Origin: Streptomyces sp. SLBN-118
Lineage (GTDB): Bacteria; Actinomycetota; Actinomycetes; Streptomycetales; Streptomycetaceae
Length of the DNA stretch: 64,000 nt
NCBI RefSeq assembly: GCF_006715635.1
Contig: NZ_VFNP01000001.1
Coordinates: 1,302,001 to 1,366,000 of the forward strand
Direction: 5' to 3'
A program made the position numbers and the translations under genes. Below, piece by piece: positions 41,096 to 49,929 of the stretch; positions within the stretch are counted from its first letter, which is position 1, and each line of letters begins with the position of its first letter. A model generated the notes under the pieces. It did no database searches, had not been told where the DNA came from, and saw nothing but the letters and a program-made list of their open reading frames with translations.

Positions 41096-43402
41096 ATGGT
41101 ACGACCGAAACATCGTTCGCGGCGACGCAGATCCCTGCTGACGTCTCTGCTCATGCTCGCCCTGGTTCCCAGCGCGGCGCTGATCCTCCTCTGGGCCGCG
41201 AATGCGTACCGGTCACTCACTGAGGGCCTGGACCTGAGCAGACAGGCGGAGTTGGGGCGTTCTCTTGACCCCAAGCTGGACACCGTGCGCTGGAATCTGG
41301 AGACAGAGTTGCGTATCAGCGTGACACGGCTGGCCGATCCGCGTACGTCCCTCGGAGCTCTGGAATCACAGCGGAACATGACCGACAACTCCATAAAGAA
41401 GCTCGGCGATCTGGAGCACCGACTCCAGCAGGCCCCGGAGAAAGTCCGAACCGCCCAAATGCCCTTCGCCGTTGCGCTGAGGGACTTTCCGCTGCAGCAG
41501 CTCCGCACGCAGATCAATCAGCGTTCCGCAGCAACGTCAACGGTGATGGAGTCTTTCACCTACCTCATCAATAAGCAGGTGACCTCCGCGTTCCAGGCCC
41601 GGCAGGTACCGCAGGGACCACTCGTGTCGCAGGCTCAGCCGCTGTCGATGCTCATCATCACCTCACAGGCCCTGCACCTCGAAGACACCCTGATGTCCCA
41701 AGGGCTGCCTTCCGGCACCATGAGCCCGGATCAACGAGTGGCGTTCATGACGCCACTGGGCCTGCAGAGGTCGATGCTGAACTACCTGGCAAGCATCCAG
41801 TCACCCGCGGAACAGAGCGAGCTGGCGCGGATAACCAACACCGCCGCATGGAAGAGAATGGCGGCAGTCGAGAATGCCGTCGTCGCCGCCCGTACGGATG
41901 CCCGAGGCGGCATGATGCTGTCCCCCGGTACTGCACAGTGGAGGTCCGACCTCAATCAGCTGGAGGCGGGTCTGGAGGACCTCATCCGGGCACGCACCGC
42001 ACGGCTGCTCTCGGCGCAGGCCGACACTGCCGCCACGATACTGCGCCGCGACATCGCGGCAGCCCTTGCCGGGCTCGCGGCTGTAATCGTCTCTGCAACG
42101 CTCTCATGGCGGGTGTCCCGCTCCTTGCTGCACCGCATGGCCGGACTCCGCGCCGCCACGCTGGATCTCGCGACGCAACGACTGCCCGCCATCGTCGCCC
42201 GGTTGAACCGCGGTGAAACAGTCGACGTCGAAGCCGAAGCGCTCGATCTGGACTACGGCACCGACCAGGTCGGCCAGGTCGCCGAAGCGTTCAATGCTGT
42301 CCAGCGCACCGGAATCCGAAGCGCTGTGGAACTCGCTGACACCCGCCGGGGCTTGCAGAAGGCGATTGTGCTCAGCGCTCGCCGCAGCCAGAGTCTCGTC
42401 AATGGCCAGCTTGCCCTTCTGGACGAGCTCGAGCGCAAGTACCAGGATCCGGAAGTGCTCACCGACCTCTACCAGCTCGACTCACAGACCAGCCAGCTGC
42501 GCCGGTACGAGGAGAACCTGCTGATCATCGGCGGTGCCTGGCCGGGACGCCGGGGGAACCAGCCCGTGCTCCTGTCGGACGTGCTGCGCAGCGCCGTGGG
42601 CGAGGTCTCCCAGTACCAGAGAATCACCGTGAGCGCTGACGACAGTGTCCGTCTGATCGGCCCCGCTGTTGCCGCCGTCGTACACCTGATGGCTGAGCTG
42701 ATGGAGAACGCCGCGAAGTTTTCGCCGCCTTTCTACCCTGTGTCCGTCAGGGTCGACACAGTCCTCAAGGGTGTATCCGTCGAAATCGAGGACCGCGGTA
42801 TTGGCATGGCCGAAACGGAGTACGCGGATGCCAACCTCAGGCTGGCCCAACCTCCGGTGTCCGACGTGCTCTCCATCGGGCAAGACGCCCGGCTCGGCCT
42901 GCTCGTCATCACCCATCTCGCCGTCCGCCTCGGCATCACGGTGACCTTGCGACCGTCCGCGTTCGGCGGCACCTCCGCGGTGGTACTGATTCCCCAGGGG
43001 CTGCTGGTCCGTAACACGGAACTGGTCCACGGCACGGAGCACAGCAACCGGCCCGAAGCGCCGGCGGCCGACGCAGTTCCCCCCGACCACCTGCGTCGTT
43101 CAGGGCAGTTCTGGCCTTTCGACGGGCAACGCGCCGCCGCCGTTCCGGCCGCAGCCACCTCGGACGCGCCCGCCGGGCCCACCCAAAACGACAGGGCGCC
43201 AGGAGAACCCCCACCTTTGCCGCAACGCACTCCTCAGGCCAGCATGGCTCAGGAATTGGGTCTCGTCCCCACACCACATCCCCACCCCCCGGAGCCGCCC
43301 GGGCAGCCCCCCTCACCAGAACGGGCCGCACACACCCTGTCGGCTTTCCAACGCGGTACCGCACATGCCAGACGCTCCAGCCCCGGCAGCAGCCGTACGT
43401 GA
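41096..43402 (+). CDS. cvnA: Conservon sensor protein CvnA (nitrate-sensing-domain kinase-like)
   Basis: A 768-residue membrane protein. It has a transmembrane helix at about 17-40, a large extracellular helical region of the nitrate/nitrite-sensing type, a second helix near 318-340, HAMP-like linker, and an ATPase domain (N-box ELMENAAKFSP, G1 region EDRGIGM). The pseudo-phosphoacceptor segment reads LDSQTSQLRRYEENL, where many relatives have LDH; I see no His there, so it may bind ATP without autophosphorylation. The C-terminus is proline-rich and disordered. It leads the cvnABCD set, which works as a membrane GPCR-like complex. Confidence 0.88.
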   Translation: MVRPKHRSRRRRSLLTSLLMLALVPSAALILLWAANAYRSLTEGLDLSRQAELGRSLDPKLDTVRWNLETELRISVTRLADPRTSLGALESQRNMTDNSIKKLGDLEHRLQQAPEKVRTAQMPFAVALRDFPLQQLRTQINQRSAATSTVMESFTYLINKQVTSAFQARQVPQGPLVSQAQPLSMLIITSQALHLEDTLMSQGLPSGTMSPDQRVAFMTPLGLQRSMLNYLASIQSPAEQSELARITNTAAWKRMAAVENAVVAARTDARGGMMLSPGTAQWRSDLNQLEAGLEDLIRARTARLLSAQADTAATILRRDIAAALAGLAAVIVSATLSWRVSRSLLHRMAGLRAATLDLATQRLPAIVARLNRGETVDVEAEALDLDYGTDQVGQVAEAFNAVQRTGIRSAVELADTRRGLQKAIVLSARRSQSLVNGQLALLDELERKYQDPEVLTDLYQLDSQTSQLRRYEENLLIIGGAWPGRRGNQPVLLSDVLRSAVGEVSQYQRITVSADDSVRLIGPAVAAVVHLMAELMENAAKFSPPFYPVSVRVDTVLKGVSVEIEDRGIGMAETEYADANLRLAQPPVSDVLSIGQDARLGLLVITHLAVRLGITVTLRPSAFGGTSAVVLIPQGLLVRNTELVHGTEHSNRPEAPAADAVPPDHLRRSGQFWPFDGQRAAAVPAAATSDAPAGPTQNDRAPGEPPPLPQRTPQASMAQELGLVPTPHPHPPEPPGQPPSPERAAHTLSAFQRGTAHARRSSPGSSRT

Positions 43403-43466
43403 CGGCCGGTGAAGTTCATTGCATTCGCAGCCGGAACCACTTCCACCGCCCGGAGAAAAGCACCAC

Positions 43467-43913
43467 ATGGCCAAGCATTCCGCACCCAGCGACTACACCC
43501 CGCTGGACCTGCTGCTGACCCACCTCGCCGACCAAGTAGCCGACGTCCGCCACGTCCTCGTTGTCTCCCAGGACGGTATGGTCGTCAGCAGGTCCACGTC
43601 CCTGGCCCGGCCGGATGCCGAACGTCTGGCCGCCACGGTGTCGGGTCTGATGAGCCTGGGGCGCAGCGTCTGCGCCGGCTTCGACGGCGAAGCGGTCGTC
43701 CAGACACTGATCGAGATGCGGCAGGGCTACCTCATCATCACCTCGGCCGGTGGCGGCGCCTACTTGACCGTCCTGAGCACTTCCAGAGCCGACGTCGGCG
43801 TGGTCGCGTTCGAAATGAACCTGATCGTCACGCGGATCGGCAAACACCTCGGCACCCCGCCTCGTCGCCCTGAGGCCGCCACCGACTCATCCGGCGGTGC
43901 ACCCCCCACATGA
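43467..43913 (+). CDS. cvnB: Roadblock/LC7 protein CvnB
   Basis: A 148-residue roadblock/LC7 protein (LDLLLTHLADQVADVRHVLV, SQDGMVVSRS, GYLIITSAGGGAYLTVL). In conservons CvnB is thought to act with the small GTPase CvnD. ATG 43467 follows GGAGAAAAG. The C-terminal 20 residues are disordered. It is cotranscribed with cvnA (64-base gap) and cvnC. Confidence 0.92.
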   Translation: MAKHSAPSDYTPLDLLLTHLADQVADVRHVLVVSQDGMVVSRSTSLARPDAERLAATVSGLMSLGRSVCAGFDGEAVVQTLIEMRQGYLIITSAGGGAYLTVLSTSRADVGVVAFEMNLIVTRIGKHLGTPPRRPEAATDSSGGAPPT

Positions 43914-43998
43914 GTTACCACTCCCGCGCCCGGGTCGTCCATCCGACACTGCGGCCATGCGCAGCGCACCGCTCTCCCGCACCGGAGAGGCCGACGCG

Positions 43999-44361
43999 AT
44001 GAGCCGATCCGGGCGCCTCGTACGGCTCTTCGCCCTCACAGCGGGCCGGGCCCGGCCCAGCCGCGATGTCTTCGCCCTGATCACCCAGGTGACTGCGGTG
44101 GACGAGCGGACGGCCTCGCCGAACGTCACGCTGCAGCCGGAACACCTGCGCATCCTGCGCGTCTGCCCCACCCCCACGGCAGTCGTCGAAGTCGCCGCCC
44201 GTGTCGACCTCCCCGTCTCCGTCGTCACCGTCATGCTCTCCGACCTGCTGGAGGCAGGAAGGATCACCACGCAACCGCCCGCCCACGTCGCCCCATACGC
44301 GACTACCGGCCCGGACATCACACTGCTGCAGAGAGTGAGGGAAGGTCTTGCCAGGATCTGA
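43999..44361 (+). CDS. cvnC: DUF742 protein CvnC
   Basis: A 120-residue DUF742 protein with a predicted winged-helix fold (RLVRLFALTAGRARPS, LQPEHLRILRVC, DLLEAGRI). ATG 43999 follows GGAGAGG at good spacing. A GTG at 43897 in the same frame would add 34 residues and overlap cvnB by 17 bases, so that start is also possible. Its 3-prime end overlaps cvnD by 14 bases. Confidence 0.88.
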   Translation: MSRSGRLVRLFALTAGRARPSRDVFALITQVTAVDERTASPNVTLQPEHLRILRVCPTPTAVVEVAARVDLPVSVVTVMLSDLLEAGRITTQPPAHVAPYATTGPDITLLQRVREGLARI

Positions 44362-44968
44362 CACCGCCCCCGACCTCGTGAAGATCCTCATATCAGGGGG
44401 CTTCGGCGTCGGGAAGACCACCACGGTTGCGTCCGTCAGCGAGATCAATCCGCTGCGTACCGAGGAGGTGCTCACCGCACCGAGTTCGGGCACAGACGAC
44501 CTCACCGGCATCGAGCACAAGACGTCCACCACGGTCGCGCTGGACTTCGGGCGTATCACACTCAGTCCCGATCTGGTGCTCTACCTGTTCGGCACTCCCG
44601 GACAGCAACGCTTCTGGTTCATGTGGAACGACCTGGCCATGGGGGCCCTCGGCGGCGTCGTCCTGGTCGACACCCGACGGCTGGAAACCAGTTTCGCCGC
44701 GATCGACTTCTTCGAAAACCGCGCCATTCCCTTCATCGTCGCCGTCAACTGCTTCCACGGCCAACAGCCCTACAGTGCCGCCCAGATCCGCGCCGCTCTC
44801 TCCCTCCAGCCCACGACCCAACTGTGCCTGTTCGACGCTCGCGACCGCGCCTCATGCCGTGACGTCCTGATGGCCCTGATGGACCAGGCCATCGCCAGGC
44901 TCACCATCGCGACCGACGCCACCGGCATTGCCGGGCGCACGGTGGCTCGGAAGCCTGGCCTGCCGTGA
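44348..44968 (+). CDS. cvnD: Small GTPase CvnD
   Basis: A 206-residue GTP-binding protein of the MglA/Ras-like family. P-loop GGFGVGKTT at 17-25; switch II LYLFGTPGQQRFWFMW; NCFH at about 137-140 takes the place of the NKxD guanine-specificity motif, as in other CvnD proteins. The TTG start at 44348 lies within cvnC. It completes the conservon. GTP/GDP cycling with the CvnA-CvnB complex is expected from the family. Confidence 0.92.
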   Translation: MPGSDTAPDLVKILISGGFGVGKTTTVASVSEINPLRTEEVLTAPSSGTDDLTGIEHKTSTTVALDFGRITLSPDLVLYLFGTPGQQRFWFMWNDLAMGALGGVVLVDTRRLETSFAAIDFFENRAIPFIVAVNCFHGQQPYSAAQIRAALSLQPTTQLCLFDARDRASCRDVLMALMDQAIARLTIATDATGIAGRTVARKPGLP

Positions 44969-45162
44969 CCCGACGTCATACCGAATGATCTTTTGATCGG
45001 GCTGCTGATCTGCGCCGGCCGCTCAGCGCTTCTCGCAAGGACGGAGCGCGCCGATTGGCTGCCTCCAGTGCCGGCCGACTTGGCCTGCATTCCTTGGTCG
45101 GACCTGGGGATTGGCTGAGCCGTTGGTCACGTGGTTGGTCACGCCACTGCGCGGAAATGCAG

Positions 45163-45184
45163 AAAACCCCTGATGAACAGGGGT
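45163..45184 (-). terminator. Rho-independent terminator of tRNA-Leu
   Basis: On the minus strand ACCCCTG-TTCAT-CAGGGGT is followed by TTTT, a classic stem plus T tract, 7 bases after the tRNA 3-prime end. Confidence 0.85.
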
Positions 45185-45190
45185 ATCAGC

Positions 45191-45278
45191 TGGTGTCCGA
45201 GGGGGGACTTGAACCCCCACGCCCGATAAAGGGCACTAGCACCTCAAGCTAGCGCGTCTGCCATTCCGCCACCCGGAC
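45191..45278 (-). tRNA. tRNA-Leu (anticodon GAG)
   Basis: An 88-base class II tRNA including an encoded CCA end. The acceptor stem GTCCGGG pairs with CTCGGAC (one G-T pair). The anticodon stem CTAGC/GCTAG encloses the loop TTGAGGT, giving anticodon GAG for CUC/CUU. A long variable arm and the T-loop GTTCAAGTC are present. A T-tract terminator follows at once. Confidence 0.96.
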
Positions 45279-45451
45279 AAGGTGACCGCGTTCTCCCGCG
45301 GCGACAGGGACAACAATACCAGGGGTTTCAGGTCGTTCTCACCTGCATTTCCCGTGGTCAGTGCGGTGCAGCAGTAGCCGCCGAACGCTCACAGCACCCA
45401 TCCCGGACGACCTTCACAGTATGCATACAGTTGAGCACTCTCCGCGCTAAC

Positions 45452-45640
45452 TCATGCGCAGGAAATGCGCATGCTCGCGGCCTTGTTGTTGCCGATGATG
45501 CTGTCGGTGGAGCGGCGGACGAGCAGGTGGTGGGCGAAGCCGTCGGCGGGCTGCCGGCCGGACAGAGTGACGTCGAACCAGGTCCAGTCGTAGCACCGCT
45601 GCCCCTTGGAGCCCTCACCCAGGCTGCGGCGCTCCAACGT
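45452..45640 (-). pseudogene. IS701-family transposase fragment
   Basis: The minus-strand frame ends in a piece that resembles the C-terminal third of IS701-type transposases (LGEGSKGQRCYDWTWFDV, HHLLVRRSTDS), then stops soon after. About 55-60 residues match by eye; the catalytic N-terminal part and inverted repeats are absent. It lies between the tRNA-Leu and nsrR. Other frames across 45279-45827 show nothing else. Confidence 0.55.
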
Positions 45641-45788
45641 TTTCCCGGCGCGGGGCGGGCGGGCCTTCGAGGAGGATCTGGAATGCGTCGCGGGCCGCCG
45701 TCGGAACCAGCTGCTACCCCTCGGCGGAGGCCAACGCCCTTGTACAGCCGCGTCCGTGACGCACTCCACACGGTCACAGCCATTTTTA

Positions 45789-45811
45789 AATAGGCATGCA
45801 GCATGCGCGTT
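45789..45811. promoter_or_regulatory. NsrR-type site upstream of nsrR (autoregulation)
   Basis: A dyad of the 11-1-11 form centred at 45800: AATAGGCATGC-A-GCATGCGCGTT, with the inner GCATGC/GCATGC perfect. It lies 17 bases before the nsrR start, so bound NsrR would block its own transcription. Confidence 0.6.
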
Positions 45812-45827
45812 TGCTAGCGTCCGGAGT

Positions 45828-46271
45828 GTGCGACTGACAAAGTTCACCGACCTGGCATTGCGTTCCGTCATGCGCCTGGCGGTCTCCACCGTTGACTACC
45901 CTGTGACCACGCGCGACGTGGCGGAAACCATGGACGTTCGATACACGCACGTCGCGAAGGCAATCACACGCCTCCAGCACCTGGGCGTGGTCGAAGCCCG
46001 GCGAGGCCGCGGCGGCGGACTGGCACTGACCGACCTCGGACGGCGGGCCTCAGTCGGCTGGCTGATACGAGAACTTGAGGGTGAGGGCGAGGTCGTCGCC
46101 TGCGACGACGACCCACCGTGCCCACTGCGCGGGGCCTGCCGCCTGCGACGGGCGCTGCGCGACGCCCAGGAGGCGTTCTACGCCACGCTCGACCCGCTGA
46201 CCGTGAACGACCTGGTGGCCTCGCCCACCGGACCGGTGCTGGTCGGACTCGTCGGCCGGCCACCGGAGTAA
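45828..46271 (+). CDS. nsrR: NsrR, nitric-oxide-sensing Rrf2-family repressor
   Basis: A 147-residue Rrf2 regulator that carries an Fe-S cluster and loses DNA affinity on reaction with NO. The winged helix is KFTDLALRSVMRLAV to EARRGRGGGLALT. Cluster ligands Cys92, Cys98 and Cys104 and Asp8 match the arrangement known for S. coelicolor NsrR. GTG 45828 is the natural start. hmpA follows after 72 bases, and both genes have NsrR-like sites upstream. Confidence 0.93.
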   Translation: MRLTKFTDLALRSVMRLAVSTVDYPVTTRDVAETMDVRYTHVAKAITRLQHLGVVEARRGRGGGLALTDLGRRASVGWLIRELEGEGEVVACDDDPPCPLRGACRLRRALRDAQEAFYATLDPLTVNDLVASPTGPVLVGLVGRPPE

Positions 46272-46309
46272 TCCACGCAAACCAAGGGGGGCGGTTCCCC
46301 GCGCCCTTA

Positions 46310-46332
46310 AATGCGAAGATCATCTACTGATT
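46310..46332. promoter_or_regulatory. NsrR-type site upstream of hmpA
   Basis: An imperfect 11-1-11 dyad centred on C46321: AATGCGAAGAT and ATCTACTGATT, whose reverse complement agrees at 8 of 11 bases. It ends 11 bases before the hmpA GTG and overlaps the approach to the AAGGAG ribosome-binding site, fitting repression until NO is sensed. Confidence 0.65.
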
Positions 46333-46343
46333 AAGGAGTCGCT

Positions 46344-47540
46344 GTGCTCTCCGAGCAGTCCACCCCCGTTGTCCGAGCCACGCTGCCGGTGATCGGCGCC
46401 GCCATCGGGGACATCACCGAGCTGTTCTACCGGAAGCTGTTCGATGCCCAACCCGAGCTGCTGCGGGACTTGTTCAACCGGGGCAACCAGGCCAACGGGC
46501 ATCAGCAGCAGGCGCTGGCCGGATCCATCGCGGCGTTCGCGGGCATACTGCTGGAGAGCCCCGACTCCCGCCCGGACGCGATGCTCGCTCGCATCGCACA
46601 CAAGCACGCCTCCCTCGGCATCACCTCCGACCAGTACAAGATCATCCACCGTCACCTCTTCGGAGCGATAGCCGATGTGCTGGGCGACGCCGTCACCCCC
46701 GAGGTCGCCGCGGCGTGGGACGAGGTCTACTGGCTGATGGCCAACGCGCTGATCGCCATCGAGGCCCGTCTCTACCAGGAGGCCGGCGCCGCCGAGGGCG
46801 ACATCTGGCACAGCATGGAGATCACCGAGCGACGTCAGGAGACACCCGACGTGGTCTCGTTGGGTCTGCGGCGCGCCGACGGCCGCCCCACGGAGCCCTT
46901 CCGGCCGGGCCAGTACGTCAGCGTCCAGGTCGAACTGCCCGACGGCGCCCGGCAGATCCGCCAGTACAGCCTGTCCGCCGCCCCGGGCCGCCCGCACTGG
47001 CGTATCACCGTCAAGCGCGTGCGGAACGATGTGAATCCGGACGGTGAAGTCTCGTCCTGGCTCCACGAGCACGCGCGGCCGGGCGACACTCTCACCGTGT
47101 CCGCCCCGTTCGGCGACCTGGTCCTGCCAGAGGGTGACGGCCCGCTGCTCCTGGCGTCCGCCGGTATCGGCAGCACACCCATGCTGGCCATGCTCGACCA
47201 TCTCGCCTCCAGCGGCTCGGCCCGCCCGGTGACCGTGGTCCACGCCGACCGCTCCCCAGCCGACCACGCGCACCGCGACGAGCAGCGCACCCTGGCGCTG
47301 GCGCTCCCGGACGCGCGGCTCCACCTGTGGTACGAGGAGCCCGGCGACCAGGCACCGGACGCGTCGACCGGCCGGGCCGACCTCACCGCACTGGAACTCC
47401 ACCCGGCCTTGACCGCCTACCTGTGCGGCCCGCTGCCCTTCATGCGCGGGGTCCGCGACGACCTACTGCGCCTCGGCGTGCCTGCGGGAATGATCCACTA
47501 CGAGGTCTTCGGACCGGACCTCTGGCTGGGGCGACAGTAG
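46344..47540 (+). CDS. hmpA: Flavohaemoprotein, nitric oxide dioxygenase
   Basis: A 398-residue enzyme that turns NO and O2 into nitrate using NAD(P)H. The globin domain (1-140) has the proximal His88 (IAHKHASLGI). The FAD-binding barrel (150-255) has RQYSLS, and the NAD domain has GIGSTPMLAML and YLCGPLPFMRGV. GTG 46344 follows AAGGAG. It is a direct target of the adjacent NsrR by analogy with other streptomycetes. Confidence 0.96.
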   Translation: MLSEQSTPVVRATLPVIGAAIGDITELFYRKLFDAQPELLRDLFNRGNQANGHQQQALAGSIAAFAGILLESPDSRPDAMLARIAHKHASLGITSDQYKIIHRHLFGAIADVLGDAVTPEVAAAWDEVYWLMANALIAIEARLYQEAGAAEGDIWHSMEITERRQETPDVVSLGLRRADGRPTEPFRPGQYVSVQVELPDGARQIRQYSLSAAPGRPHWRITVKRVRNDVNPDGEVSSWLHEHARPGDTLTVSAPFGDLVLPEGDGPLLLASAGIGSTPMLAMLDHLASSGSARPVTVVHADRSPADHAHRDEQRTLALALPDARLHLWYEEPGDQAPDASTGRADLTALELHPALTAYLCGPLPFMRGVRDDLLRLGVPAGMIHYEVFGPDLWLGRQ

Positions 47541-47664
47541 GGCCGTGTCCACCGAGACGGTCTGAATGGCGCGACGGGCCAGAGCAGATGGCCGAGGGGA
47601 AAGACAGCGACAGAAGGCGGCCACCCGAACCGGGCCCCGCGCAGAAAACGAAAGGGCAAACCGC

Positions 47665-48093
47665 ATGCATGCCACCTCGGCCGCCGTAGCCGTCGCCGCC
47701 ACTTTCGTCTGGCTCGGGATGGTGCTCGCCATCTCCTTCCTGGAGGCGCCGCTGAAGTTCCGCGCCCCCGACGTGACGGTAAGGATCGGGCTCGGCATCG
47801 GCCGCCTCGTCTTCCGAGCGCTCAACCGCGTCGAGGCCGTGCTGGCGACCGTCGTAGTCGCGGCGGTCGCCGGCGGCGATCCCCCGGTGGCCGTGGCGGT
47901 CCTGGCGGCCATCCCCGTCGTGCTGCTGGCGGTGCAGCTCACCGCTGTCCGCCCCGTCCTCAACCGCCGGTCCGACCGGGTGATGGCGGGGAAGGAAGTC
48001 CCGCGCTCCCACGCCCATTTGGTCTACGTGGCCTGCGAGTCGGCCAAGGCGGTCACGCTGCTCGTACTGGGCACCGTCACGCTTCATGGCTGA
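47665..48093 (+). CDS. Integral membrane protein downstream of hmpA
   Basis: A 142-residue protein with four hydrophobic segments, at about 5-23, 58-70, 74-98 and 120-140. Conserved-looking features are SFLEAPLKFRAPDV and FRALNRVEA. ATG 47665 follows GAAAGGG. The 124-base gap from hmpA leaves open whether it shares the NO-induced transcript. No family name recognised. Confidence 0.7.
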   Translation: MHATSAAVAVAATFVWLGMVLAISFLEAPLKFRAPDVTVRIGLGIGRLVFRALNRVEAVLATVVVAAVAGGDPPVAVAVLAAIPVVLLAVQLTAVRPVLNRRSDRVMAGKEVPRSHAHLVYVACESAKAVTLLVLGTVTLHG

Positions 48094-48357
48094 TGAATCC
48101 ATCAGAATCAACCGCAGAGGCCGGATGCAACGCACTGAGCCGAAGTGCTCGTGCGGATCGGTCACCGAGCCGGGCGGCTGAAACTTCGGCGGCGGATGCG
48201 GGCCTACGGGAACGGTGCCGCCACTTGGTGAGCTCGACTCACGTCCTGGAGAAGCCGAAAAAGCAGGTGGACTGTGCGTAGTGGTGTACGTGTTTTCCCC
48301 CTTTCTTGCTGTATGGGTACGTGTGCAACGTGAGGTGTCCCCTCCCTTCACCTCCGG

Positions 48358-48876
48358 ATGACGGCCATGGAACCCTCGAAGTCACTCTCCCCACCAGACC
48401 GGAAACCGACGTACACCACCGTCGACGACGGTACGGCGGACGGCCCGCGGAATACGGACCACACTTCATGTCGGCTCGCCCACCGACCGGAGGCAGTCGG
48501 CCGCGCTCGCCGAATCGTCGGGGCGATGCTGGGCAACTGGCAGGTCGGTGAGGACGCAGCCACCTCCGTGCTGCTTGTGGTGTCCGAGCTGGTGACCAAC
48601 GCTGTCGAGCACGCGTGTCCGCCGTTGGCCGTGCATCTCCACCTGCATCGTGAGCATGCGGGTCTGCGGGTGTGGGTCGGAGTCACCGACGGCGGCCCGG
48701 CCGAGCGCCACGGGAATTGGGCAGCGACCTGCGCCGCCGACGAACGCGGGCGGGGGCTGTGCATCATCGACGCTCTGGCCACCTCCCACGGCAGCCGTAC
48801 CCACTGGGGTGGCACAACCCACTGGGCCCGCCTGTCTGTGCGGCAACACGCTCCAATCCCAGGTTTGAGCCCGTGA
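48358..48876 (+). CDS. ATP-binding anti-sigma-factor-like protein (HATPase_c)
   Basis: A 172-residue RsbW-like GHKL ATPase with N-box SELVTNAVEH, G1 region VTDGGPA and GRGLCIIDAL. The first 40 residues are polar and variable. It begins at ATG 48358 with a weak ribosome-binding site; ATG 48367 is also possible. It is a relative of the protein at 447-932 and stands alone, upstream of the duplicated DUF5999 region. Confidence 0.83.
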   Translation: MTAMEPSKSLSPPDRKPTYTTVDDGTADGPRNTDHTSCRLAHRPEAVGRARRIVGAMLGNWQVGEDAATSVLLVVSELVTNAVEHACPPLAVHLHLHREHAGLRVWVGVTDGGPAERHGNWAATCAADERGRGLCIIDALATSHGSRTHWGGTTHWARLSVRQHAPIPGLSP

Positions 48877-49202
48877 GCTCTGATGTTGGTGACGCCCTTC
48901 GTTTCGATCATGCGGCATGCCGCCGTGGCACCGGTGGGGCTGTCTGTCCGCTGTCGCTGCGCTCAGCGCACCGCGGCCCCCGGAGGTAACGCTCAGCGCT
49001 TCCTCGTACACGGAATGGAGTCGGACGCGTCTGCGGGTGGCCAAGCCGGGCTGGGACTGCGCAACCTCGGTCGGGAGTGGGGCCCTCCTTGGCAACGGCG
49101 AAAACATAGGTACCGGCATACGCAGTTTCCCGGTCGCCTTCCCCGAGACCCAAGCGTCCCATTTGAGTACTACAACTTTCGAACGTGATCGAAGGTACCC
49201 AA
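48877..49202. other. Intergenic region holding the start of a 260-bp repeat
   Basis: No gene is recognised in these 326 bases. From 49080 onward the sequence is identical to 50857 onward, so it includes the promoter region of the DUF5999 genes. Confidence 0.5.
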
Positions 49203-49339
49203 ATGTGTTCCCACACCAGCCCATGCCCCTCCTGGGACGCACCAGACCACGACGCAGCCCGCGTGGTGGCCTTCCACCCCGACCAGGGATGGTTCCTGCT
49301 CTGCAACGGTGTGGTGCTCTTCGACGACACCCGTGAAGT
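49080..49339 (+). repeat. 260-bp exact direct repeat, copy 1
   Basis: Bases 49080-49339 match 50857-51116 without a difference that I can find, at a constant offset of 1777. The repeat carries the upstream region and the first 45 codons of the DUF5999 gene. Copy 1 continues into the normal gene end. Confidence 0.9.
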
Positions 49340-49400
49340 CCTCCCGAACCGCTCCATCATCCCGCCGCAGCGGGTCCCACCGGACAGGATCCCGTCATGA
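49203..49400 (+). CDS. DUF5999 family protein
   Basis: A 65-residue protein starting MCSHTSPCPSWDAPDHDAA, with the conserved HPDQGWFLLCNGVVLFDDT block. This is a small Streptomyces-specific family of unknown function. ATG 49203 is in the exact repeat. It is followed by the resolvase-like gene at 49546, a pairing that appears again in the second copy. Confidence 0.82.
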   Translation: MCSHTSPCPSWDAPDHDAARVVAFHPDQGWFLLCNGVVLFDDTREVLPNRSIIPPQRVPPDRIPS

Positions 49401-49545
49401 ACTCCACCCCGCACTGCCACACGTCACCTGTTCCGCTTGTATCCCTACTGCTGAAACGGGTGAAGGCGATCGCCACGCCGGCCAAGAGCTTTGCCCGGCA
49501 TCTGCGCGGAGGAGTTGGGTCCGGACAGCCGGGAGAAGGCGGCAC

Positions 49546-49929
49546 ATGGAATACACGCTGAACCACAGCTCAGCCGACCGGACGGCGATGTACCTGCGTT
49601 GCTACCCCTATGACACCTCACAAATGGCAACCCACCAGAAAAAGCTGCTCAGGCAGGCCCGTCGGCTCGGGCTGGCCGAGCCGGTCCTCTACCTGGACAA
49701 CGGCGTCCGTTCATTCGGCCCTCGGCCCGCTCTCGAACAATTCCTCCAACGCAGCGCCGACGGCGTCTACAAGGTGCTGTTGGTAACAGGACTGTTCGTG
49801 TTCTCCATCCACGACAACGAAGCCCGCGCCCTGGCTGAAGGAATCCGCAGCTTCGGATGCGAGATTGTGGAACTGCCGTCCCCCACCAGGTTCCCCGCGA
49901 CAGGAGTCAATGGTGCTGACCTGCACTGA
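49546..49929 (+). CDS. Resolvase-like small protein, copy 1
   Basis: A 127-residue protein with the form of a serine-recombinase N-terminal domain without its DNA-binding part: AMYLRCYPYDTSQM, RRLGLAEPVLYLDNGVRS, YKVLLVTGLFVFSIHDNEAR and IVELPSPTRFP. I see no clear catalytic Ser at the resolvase position. ATG 49546 follows GGGAG. It is paralogous to the protein at 51368 (YLRYYP, PVLYLDNGCPAT, LWVFSPEDDQAR). Function unknown. Confidence 0.65.
   Translation: MEYTLNHSSADRTAMYLRCYPYDTSQMATHQKKLLRQARRLGLAEPVLYLDNGVRSFGPRPALEQFLQRSADGVYKVLLVTGLFVFSIHDNEARALAEGIRSFGCEIVELPSPTRFPATGVNGADLH

Noticed and set aside
44969..45190. A small gene between the conservon and tRNA-Leu
   Set aside because: Open frames are short, have no ribosome-binding site and overlap the tRNA terminator.
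45191..45278. tRNA-Leu as an attachment site of an integrated element
   Set aside because: No integrase gene or repeated tRNA 3-prime end was seen nearby; the IS701 fragment alone does not support it.
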